The translations under genes and the position numbers were made by a program. Below are positions 25,146 to 31,418 of a stretch of DNA of 64,000 bases, piece after piece. The notes beneath the pieces are model-generated. The model had not been told where the DNA came from. It ran no database searches and saw only the letters and a list, made by a program, of their open reading frames with translations. Location of the stretch: assembly GCA_035548175.1 (NCBI GenBank), contig DASZTO010000015.1:1-64000 (forward strand), given 5' to 3'. The stretch is from CALCHA01 sp035548175 (GTDB lineage: Bacteria; Planctomycetota; Phycisphaerae; WQYP01). How positions within the stretch are numbered: the first letter of the stretch is position 1; the number at the start of each line of letters is the position of its first letter.

Positions 25146-26829
25146 TTAGTGGCCGAAGAGGTTGTGGAGGCGGTTGGCGGCGTCCTGGGCTTTGTTGAGT
25201 TGTTGGGCGGCCTGGTCGACGGGGGAGGGGGGCGGTGCGGGGTTGTTTGGGTTGGCGGCGGGCTGGTGGGGTGGGGCTGCGGCGACAGGTTGGTGGGGGG
25301 CGCCGGGTGCGGGGGGAGAGTCGGATGTTGGTGCGGGGGTGGCGGTGGAAGCGGGCGTGGCGACGGTGAGGGTGGCGGGATCGATGACAGGGGGTTTCCA
25401 GAGGTCGGTCGAGGCACCGGCGAGGCCGAGGTCGAGGGGTGTTCCGGCGGGCAATTGCATGGGGGTGCTGAGGTCGGAGGGTCCGAGCTCGTCGAGACCG
25501 GAGCCATCGAGCTTGAGGCGGTTGAGGGAGTAACCCTGTCCGCCGCCGGTGGTGACTGTCCAGAGCTGGGAGTGATCGGGGGTGAGCATGGCGCGGGTGA
25601 ATTCGATTTGTTTTCCGGTGAGGCGTTTGGTGGTAGCGGAGGTGCGGTCGTAGAGCCAGGTGCCGACGGCGGCGAGGCCACCGGAGCTGCGGGTGTAGAT
25701 GCAGGTGTTCTCGTCGAACCATTGGGCGGCGGCGCGGTCGTCGAAGGGGAGGGTGGTTTTTTTGCCGGTGGCGAGTTCGAGGAGGAATCGTTCCTGGAAG
25801 GCGGCAACCTTGGGGTTGGGGCCGGCACCTTGAGCGACGATATCGACGAAGTGGTTTCCGGGGAGGACGCTTTGGATTCGATAGAGAGGTTGCATGCCGA
25901 CGGTGCCGGGGCGGACGATGATATCGGCGCGGGCGTTGTGGAGATCGATTTTGACGACGTTGATTCCGGTGTCGATGGAATAGACGGTGTCATCGTCGAT
26001 CCACACGGGCGCGTGCTGTGCGAAGAGGGGCGGGGGGGGGGCTGCCGGGGCCGGCTTTGAGGGGGCTTGGGATTTCGGTGGTCTGACCGGTGCGGGCATC
26101 GTAGCAGTAGAGGATGGCGGAGGTGGGATCGACGATGCGGTAGTAGCTGGGGCTGACAAAGCCTCCGAGGGCGCGATCGGGGCCAAGATTCAAGCCGTGG
26201 GCGCTGGGGAGTTCGTCGGTGTCGCCGGTGGCGAGGTTGATGCGGACGATGGGTTTGTCCTTGTCGAAGCCGCCGTAGACGAAGAGGTACTGGGCCCACC
26301 AGAGGAGGGGGGTGTTGTGCGTGTCGAAGGCGTTGAGGCTGGTGATTTTTTTGCGGTTGACGATGGTGCCCTTGGTCCAGTCTGCTTCGCCGCGCCAGTA
26401 GTCGCCTTTTTCGATCCAGACGATGCGGCGGGAATCGGCATTCATCCAGTAGCCGAGGTGGCCATAGTCCTGGGGGCGTTGGCCATCGAGTGTGGGGACG
26501 ACGTTGGTGCCGTCGTAGGCGAAGACGCGACCGGGAGTGACCATGCCGGGGAGTCCGGGATAATGGCTGTTCATGTCGAGGTAGTAGCGGTCGGTGACGC
26601 CGAGGATGGGGCGCGCCGGGGTTTGAAGGGCGGGAGCGCCGGTGGGGGAGACGACCTGGCCGGAGTCGACGTTCCAGACTTGCTTGCCGACGAAGACGTA
26701 CTTGGCGGCATTTTCGGGTTGGAGCCAGGGGGAGGGTGGGGCGGGGTCGGCGGCGAAAAGAGAGGGAGCGAAGGAGGAAGTCAGGATGCAGGTGAAGAGG
26801 AAAAACGAGGGGGGAGTACAGCGCCGCAT
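25146..26829 (-). pseudogene. Secreted beta-propeller-like protein gene split by a frameshift
   Basis: One gene read in two frames. The 5' part (26829 to about 26032) encodes a signal peptide (PPSFFLFTCILTSSFAPSLF) and repeated beta-strand sequence with aromatic and Asp residues (NADSRRIVWIEKGDYW, YYRIVDPTSAILYCYD). The 3' part (about 26041 to 25146) continues the same repeat style (APVWIDDDTVYSIDTGINVV, TWLYDRTSATTKRL) and ends in a Pro/Ala-rich tail. The break is at a run of ten G on the plus strand (26032-26041); nine would join the frames. ATG 26829 follows GGGAGACG. It resembles WD40- or TolB-like propellers, but no family is certain. It is either a real frameshift or a homopolymer sequencing error. 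Confidence 0.75.
26032..26041. repeat. G10 homopolymer at the frameshift site
   Basis: Ten consecutive G. Loss of one restores a single reading frame across 25146-26829. Such tracts are prone to slippage in replication and in sequencing. Confidence 0.8.
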
Positions 26830-26970
26830 GATCGTCTCCCACTCAGACGAGCCAGTGCGAACGAGAGCACAGAAGATCGAGGGTATAGAGCGAGGGGGCG
26901 TGACGCAAGGGAAAATCGCGGTTTGGCGGGATTTTGTGGATTGGTGATTGGAGTTTTGTCGCGTGTTTCG

Positions 26971-27012
26971 CCCCCCCCCCCCGGACGGCACACTGAAGTG
27001 TGAACTCCGGAC
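26971..27012. repeat. C12 tract and left copy of a 29-nt repeat flanking the toxin-antitoxin pair
   Basis: Twelve C (26971-26982) precede GACGGCACACTGAAGTGTG and onward (26984-27012), with the palindrome CACACTGAAGTGTG. The 29-nt unit matches 27782-27810 at 26 of 29 positions in the same orientation. A partial second unit follows to 27035. Confidence 0.7.
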
Positions 27013-27062
27013 AGTGAAGTTTGGACTCCGGACGGGTTTGGGGTGTGGCGTGGGGTGGGGAC

Positions 27063-27377
27063 TTATTTTGAGAGAATTCTATCGATCTTGGCGATGGTGG
27101 CGGTGTCTGGTGTGACCTTGGCTTTTTCGATGCGGTTGAGGGTTTCGACGCGCAGCTTGGCGCGGCGGGCGAGTTCGGCCTGGGTCAAGCCCTTGGCTTT
27201 TCTGCGGCGGATGATGGTGCGAGCGATGGTGACGCGTGCGGCGGCGACGGCGGGATAGGTTCCGTCGGGGTTTTTCGGCGGGAGTTTCGGTTCGCGGTCC
27301 AAGTCGGTCAAGCGTTTGTATTCGTTCTCGGGAATGAGGATGAATTTTTTGCCTTCAATTTCCAAAGATTGGGTCAT
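27063..27377 (-). CDS. XRE-family antitoxin of a RelE-type module
   Basis: About 104 residues. A short N-terminal dimerisation/toxin-binding part (EGKKFILIPENEYKRLTDLD) resembles Phd/RelB-like antitoxins. The C-terminal HTH_3 domain (KGLTQAELARRAKL, VETLNRIEKAKVTPD) binds DNA. It lies 11 bases downstream of the RelE-like toxin gene in the toxin-first order of HigBA systems. The start is ATG 27377 with AAAGG upstream. The region is visibly less GC-rich than its surroundings, suggesting acquisition. Confidence 0.88.
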   Translation of the reverse strand: MTQSLEIEGKKFILIPENEYKRLTDLDREPKLPPKNPDGTYPAVAAARVTIARTIIRRRKAKGLTQAELARRAKLRVETLNRIEKAKVTPDTATIAKIDRILSK

Positions 27378-27388
27378 GATGTGGCCTT

Positions 27389-27640
27389 TCAATCGTAGAC
27401 GTCGCCGCGGTAGCCAATTTTCCAGACGTTGACGGTCTCACCGGTTACTCTGAACACCACACGATAGTCGCCCGTCCTGATTCTGAAATTCCCTTTCAAG
27501 TTTCCTTTGAGGGGTTTGGCACCGGACACTGCGGGCCATCTTTCCAATCGCTGGAACACCTCGGCGATGCGCTGCTGAATGGGAAGTGGGGTTGCCTCAA
27601 GCTGGTCCCGAGCCTCAGCGGTGATGGTGACGGCAAGCAT
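27389..27640 (-). CDS. RelE/ParE-family toxin
   Basis: 83 residues with the RelE fold pattern: N-terminal LAVTITAEARDQLEATP, two helices, then GNFRIRTGDYRVVFRVTGET and the last strand VNVWKIGYRGDVYD. Such toxins usually cleave ribosome-bound mRNA. The start codon is overlapped by a palindrome and lies six bases after a -10 box. Confidence 0.9.
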   Translation of the reverse strand: MLAVTITAEARDQLEATPLPIQQRIAEVFQRLERWPAVSGAKPLKGNLKGNFRIRTGDYRVVFRVTGETVNVWKIGYRGDVYD

Positions 27641-27674
27641 ATCAATATGCTACGACCATTGATTTAAAAGTCAA
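27636..27674 (-). promoter_or_regulatory. Autoregulated promoter of the toxin-antitoxin module
   Basis: On the minus strand TTGACT (27674-27669), a 16-base spacer and TAGCAT (27652-27647) precede the toxin ATG by six bases. A perfect inverted repeat AGCATAT-CA-ATATGCT (27636-27651) covers the end of the -10 and the start codon and is the natural operator for the XRE antitoxin. Confidence 0.7.
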
Positions 27675-27781
27675 TGTTCGAGATCCTGTTCGTTTTTGGC
27701 TGTCCGGGGCATTTCCGGGGCCGGGCTATGGCCGTGGGCCCCGTTGGGGCAGGGGGGAAGTGGCGAGGTGCGGAGGGGGTT

Positions 27782-27810
27782 GACGGCACAGTGAAGTGTG
27801 AAGTGCGGAC
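27782..27810. repeat. Right copy of the 29-nt repeat flanking the toxin-antitoxin pair
   Basis: GACGGCACAGTGAAGTGTG and onward, a direct repeat of 26984-27012 with three C/G differences. The surrounding 27675-27900 shows no gene. Confidence 0.7.
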
Positions 27811-27900
27811 GCGCTTTGGGGGGTGGTGTCAGAAGCGATTTCAAAAAGCGTGGCGTTGACGTGCGGCTCGATGCCGTGGTTGGGAAAACCGGGGTTCCTC

Positions 27901-27926
27901 GAACATGGGCAGGATGCCCATGCCAC
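27901..27926. repeat. REP-like palindrome
   Basis: GAACATGGGCAGGATGCCCA and onward, arms ATGGGC/GCCCAT, just downstream of the HD-GYP gene. Confidence 0.75.
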
Positions 27927-27941
27927 GTTTGAGATGGCTTC

Positions 27942-29378
27942 TCAGGCGGGGGCGGGTTCGAGGGTTAGGGGGGTGGGGATGGCGCGGGTGACTTTGAGGT
28001 GGGCGTAGTGGGGTTCTGAGAGGTCGACGATGGCGGGTTCGGAGCAGGGGTCTCCGGCGAGGGGGCGGATGAGGGGGCGGTCGATGCGTGCGGGGTTGGC
28101 GCCGACGACCTGTGCCTGGACGTTGTTGGAGAGGACGATGTAGGACCCGACGGGGAAGAGTCCGACGGCGGCGAGGAGTGCTTTGACGACGCGGGAATCG
28201 ACCATGCCGTGATGGGCCATGCGAATGAGTTCTTCCATGGCGGTGTAGGGGAGTTTTGGGGACTTGTAGGCGCGGGGGTTGATGGAGGCGGCGAAGACGT
28301 CGGCGGCGGCGACGATGCGGGCGTAGTCGGAGATATTTTCACCGACGGCGGAATTGGGATAGCCGTTGCCTTTGAGGCGTTCGTGATGCTGGAAGCCCAT
28401 GATGCGGGCGATGGGGGAGAGTCCGGGGAGTTGTTCCATCATGGAGAGGGAGAGGCTGGGGTGGAGGCGGACGCGTTGTTTGTCGCCGTCGGAGAGGACT
28501 CCGGAGCCGTTGCGGATGCGTTTGGGGAGGGCGAGCATGCCGACGTCGAAGACGAGAGCGCCGAAGGTGACTTCCTTGATGAGGTCGAGGGAGAGTTTCA
28601 TGTGGGCGGCGATGGCCATGGCGAGGACGGCGACGGAGACGGCGTGGTCGGGGAGGTAATCTTCGCGGCGGGCGGTCATGAGGGCGAGCTGCGCGAACTG
28701 GCGGGGCTCGGCGCGCATGAGGTCGACGAGGTCTTCGCAGATTTCGACGAGGACGGGGAAGGCGGGCTGCTTGCCGGTTTCGAGCATGCCGTAGATGGGC
28801 TGGAGGCGTGCGGAGAGGCGTCGGCGGAGGAGCTGGATGGAGCTGAGATTGAGGGTGTCGGCGGGCGGGGGGGCGTGGATGGATTCGATGAAGGGATCGC
28901 GGGCTTCGGGTGCGCGGATGTATTCGCCGCGTTTGATGAGGGCTTCCATTTGACCGACGAGGACGCGGGAGAGATCCTGGAGGGTGGCGCGGATGGAGTC
29001 GAGATCGGCGGCGGGTCGGGCCATGAGGTATTCGATGCCGGAGTCTCGGAGTGCGGCGAGGTGGTGATCTTCGACCTGGTCATTCTGCTGGATGATGACG
29101 ATGCCGTCGGGGGTGAGGAGATCGGTGTCGGCGGTTTGGCCGAGGGAGAGGGACGCGATGGGGACCATTGCGGCGGGATTCTGGGAGCCGCCGAAATCAA
29201 GGACGGCACGGGCATTGGGGGCCATGTAGACCTGGCGGATGCCGGAGCGGGTGAGGGCGTCGATATGGAGCTGTGTGAGCTGGGTGTTGGCGGAAAGGAG
29301 CTTTCGGCCGGTGGCGTGGAAGAGGGGCTCGGGGAATTGCTTTCCGGGGGCGAGGTTGGCGACGTCGAAGATTTGCAT
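27942..29378 (-). CDS. Degenerate HD-GYP domain protein
   Basis: 478 residues. The N-terminal about 200 residues are unassigned (QIFDVANLAPGKQFPEPLFH). The C-terminal half follows the HD-GYP layout of c-di-GMP phosphodiesterases: LPDHAVSVAVLAMAIAAH, the HD position, RLHPSLSLSMMEQL, GFQHHERLKGNGYP and RIVAAADVFAASINPRAY. The central HDxGK motif is replaced by FDVGM, so the first metal His and the Lys are lost, whereas HHE and GYP remain. It may bind c-di-GMP without cleaving it or act as a scaffold. ATG 29378 is used; the upstream open frame looks non-coding. Confidence 0.87.
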   Translation of the reverse strand: MQIFDVANLAPGKQFPEPLFHATGRKLLSANTQLTQLHIDALTRSGIRQVYMAPNARAVLDFGGSQNPAAMVPIASLSLGQTADTDLLTPDGIVIIQQNDQVEDHHLAALRDSGIEYLMARPAADLDSIRATLQDLSRVLVGQMEALIKRGEYIRAPEARDPFIESIHAPPPADTLNLSSIQLLRRRLSARLQPIYGMLETGKQPAFPVLVEICEDLVDLMRAEPRQFAQLALMTARREDYLPDHAVSVAVLAMAIAAHMKLSLDLIKEVTFGALVFDVGMLALPKRIRNGSGVLSDGDKQRVRLHPSLSLSMMEQLPGLSPIARIMGFQHHERLKGNGYPNSAVGENISDYARIVAAADVFAASINPRAYKSPKLPYTAMEELIRMAHHGMVDSRVVKALLAAVGLFPVGSYIVLSNNVQAQVVGANPARIDRPLIRPLAGDPCSEPAIVDLSEPHYAHLKVTRAIPTPLTLEPAPA

Positions 29379-29506
29379 GCGCCGTGGAGCCTCGGGGGTC
29401 GGTTCGAAGGAGTGCCGGCACCGCACAGATACCGGTTGGAAGATGTATCGGTCGTTGGTGGAGGGGGGGTTAGGGGGAAAGCGGAAGACGGAAGATGAAA
29501 GAAGAT

Positions 29507-29532
29507 GAACACGGGCGGGACGGGCGTGGCAC
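29507..29532. repeat. REP-like palindrome (imperfect)
   Basis: GAACACGGGCGGGACGGGCG and onward, between mutM and the HD-GYP gene, preceded by degenerate AGACGGA/AGATGAA heptamers. Confidence 0.65.
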
Positions 29533-29538
29533 GGGAGG

Positions 29539-30354
29539 TTAGTGGCGGCGTTGGCAGGTGGGGCAGAAGACGGTGGTGCGGCCGGCGATGAGGGCGGATT
29601 TGAGGGGGGTGCCGCAGCGGGCGCAGGGGAGACCGGCGCGGCCGTAGGCGAGGAGTTGGCGGGCGAATTGGCCGGGTTGATCGGCGACGTTCCGATAATC
29701 GCGGAGGGTGGTGCCGCCGGAGCGGATGGAGCGGTTGAGGACTTCGCGGATGGCTTTTGCGAGGGCGTCGATGGAGGCGGGGGGGATGCGGTCGACGCGT
29801 TGGAGGGGGTGGAGTTTGGCGAGCCAGAGGGATTCATCGACGTAAATGTTGCCGAGGCCAGCGAGGTCGCGCTGGGAGAGGAGGCGGTGTTTGAGGCGGC
29901 CGCGCATTTTTTTCCAGGGGGCGAAGTGGGCGGGTTGTGCGGAGAGGGCGTCGGGGCCGAGATTGTGGAGTTGGTCGGATTGGGCGGCGGCGAAGGAGGG
30001 GTAGTACCAGAGGCCGCCGAAGCGGCGGGGGTCGCGGAGGCGGATGTCGGTGGCGTTGCGGAGGGAGATGACGATGTGGGTGTGCTTTGCGAGGGGGTCG
30101 GCGGTGGGGAGGCAATCGACGCGGCCGGACATGCCGAGGTGGATCATGAGGGTTTGGTCGTCGTCGGCGATGCAGAAGAGTTTTTTGCCGTGGCGATGGG
30201 CGCGGGTGAAGTGGTGGCCGATGAGGTTTTGGATGTGGGCGCGCTTGGGGGTGAGGAAGTCGGGGCGGAGGATGCGCACGGCGGCGATGGGGATGTGGAG
30301 GAGGTGGGGTTCGAGGGAGCGGCGGACTTCTTCGACTTCGGGGAGCTCGGGCAT
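29539..30354 (-). CDS. mutM: Formamidopyrimidine-DNA glycosylase
   Basis: 271-residue base-excision repair glycosylase/AP lyase that removes 8-oxoguanine and formamidopyrimidines. It starts with the catalytic PELPEVE (Pro2, Glu3). It has the essential Lys in RHGKKLF, the helix-two-turn-helix (GLGNIYVDESLW), GGTTLRDY, and the C-terminal zinc finger (CARC and CPTC). ATG 30354 is fixed by the requirement for Pro2. Its leader consists of the heptamer array at 30358-30390, ending three bases before the start codon, so no ribosome site is present. Confidence 0.96.
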   Translation of the reverse strand: MPELPEVEEVRRSLEPHLLHIPIAAVRILRPDFLTPKRAHIQNLIGHHFTRAHRHGKKLFCIADDDQTLMIHLGMSGRVDCLPTADPLAKHTHIVISLRNATDIRLRDPRRFGGLWYYPSFAAAQSDQLHNLGPDALSAQPAHFAPWKKMRGRLKHRLLSQRDLAGLGNIYVDESLWLAKLHPLQRVDRIPPASIDALAKAIREVLNRSIRSGGTTLRDYRNVADQPGQFARQLLAYGRAGLPCARCGTPLKSALIAGRTTVFCPTCQRRH

Positions 30355-30357
30355 GGG

Positions 30358-30390
30358 AAACTCAAAACGCAAAACTCAAAACGCAAAACT
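30358..30390. repeat. Heptanucleotide tandem repeat at the mutM start
   Basis: Alternating AAAACTC and AAAACGC units, nearly five heptads, end three bases upstream of the mutM ATG. They replace any Shine-Dalgarno sequence. Confidence 0.8.
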
Positions 30391-30410
30391 GGGGGAGGGA
30401 GTTCAGAGTG

Positions 30411-30484
30411 AACCACGGAGGACACGGAGGGCACGGAGATTTTTTTGTTTTTTTTTCTCCGTGTACTCCGTGTTCTCCGTGGTT
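30411..30484. repeat. 29-nt imperfect inverted repeat with T-rich loop
   Basis: Arms 30411-30439 and 30456-30484 match at 26 of 29 positions and are built of CACGGAG units; the loop is almost pure T. It sits just downstream of the zinc-ribbon/PH gene and could act as a terminator on either strand. Confidence 0.75.
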
Positions 30485-30499
30485 TGAAAGGGGGGCGGG

Positions 30500-31297
30500 T
30501 TATTTTTCCACATAATAGGCGCCGCGGGATTTGACGGCGGTGGGGATTTGGTTTTGGAGATAGGTGTATACTTCGCGGGCGCGGGGGATCTGGTAGAGGG
30601 TGAGCTCGGGGGAGGTGGCGTCGGTGGAGTAGATGTGGATGGTGCCGATGCGGAGGAGGCGTTCGACGAGGCCTTGTTTGAGTTCCATGTCGGAGATGCG
30701 GAAGAGCTCGATGGAGTTGAGGTCTTTGGAGAGGATGCCGGACTCGGTGTCGATGCGCGTGGGGCGGATGAAGCAGCGGGAGTTGCGGACGGAGAGGTAG
30801 AAATACCAGATGAGGATGGCGGCGAGGACGGCGGTGGCGGCGATGCCGGGGCGCATGTAGGGCTTGAGGGGTTCGATGAAGAAGAAGGCGGCGCCGACGA
30901 GGATGGCGCCGGTGAGGACGATGAAGATGCGCCAGAAGTTATCCCACTGGGAGACGGAGAGGGCGAAGGCGGGGGGGGTGTCGGTGGGGGTTGGGGTGGT
31001 TGCGGTGTTGGCGGGGGAGGGAGTTGCGGTGGGGGCGAGGGGGGTGGAGCGGTCGAGGAATTCGCCGCAGTGTTTGCATTTTTTGGCGACGGCGAGGATG
31101 GTTTCGCCGCAGAAGGGGCAGCGTTTGGTGGGCTCGGAGTCGGCGGGGAGAGGGATGGCGGGGGCGGGAGCGGGGGTGTTGGGGGAGACTTGCGGCATGA
31201 GTTTGCGTTTGCAGGCGGGGCAGGTGACGGGGTGGGCGAGATCGTCCTGTGCGATGGTGAAGCGGTTGCCGCAGATGCAGGTGACCTGGTAGTTCAT
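30500..31297 (-). CDS. Zinc-ribbon and PH-domain membrane protein
   Basis: 265 residues. Two zinc ribbons open the protein (CICGNRF...CPACKRKL and CPFCGET...CKHCGEF). A Pro/Thr linker, two membrane helices (IFIVLTGAILVGAAFFFI and AVLAAILIWYFYLSV) and a bacterial PH domain follow (RIDTESGILSKDLNSIEL, IGTIHIYSTD). The layout resembles bPH2 (YdbS/YdbT-like) membrane proteins with an added zinc-ribbon head. The function is unknown; a protein- or lipid-binding role at the membrane is plausible. ATG 31297 begins the first ribbon. Confidence 0.82.
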   Translation of the reverse strand: MNYQVTCICGNRFTIAQDDLAHPVTCPACKRKLMPQVSPNTPAPAPAIPLPADSEPTKRCPFCGETILAVAKKCKHCGEFLDRSTPLAPTATPSPANTATTPTPTDTPPAFALSVSQWDNFWRIFIVLTGAILVGAAFFFIEPLKPYMRPGIAATAVLAAILIWYFYLSVRNSRCFIRPTRIDTESGILSKDLNSIELFRISDMELKQGLVERLLRIGTIHIYSTDATSPELTLYQIPRAREVYTYLQNQIPTAVKSRGAYYVEK

Positions 31298-31355
31298 GGG
31301 GGCATTCTCGCGGAAGGGGAGTGCGGCGTACAGACCGGACTTCTCCGCCCCGCCC

Positions 31356-31385
31356 ACGCTCCCTGACGGTCGCGTCTCGGAAGTT
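31356..31385. repeat. Second copy of the 30-nt core of the 10.7-kb MITE-like element
   Basis: ACGCTCCCTGACGGTCGCG and onward matches 10706-10735 with two differences. The inverted ends seen at 10.6-10.8 kb are not present here. Confidence 0.65.
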
Positions 31386-31418
31386 TCTCTGGCTCGTAGG
31401 GCATATTTATTTTTTCGG

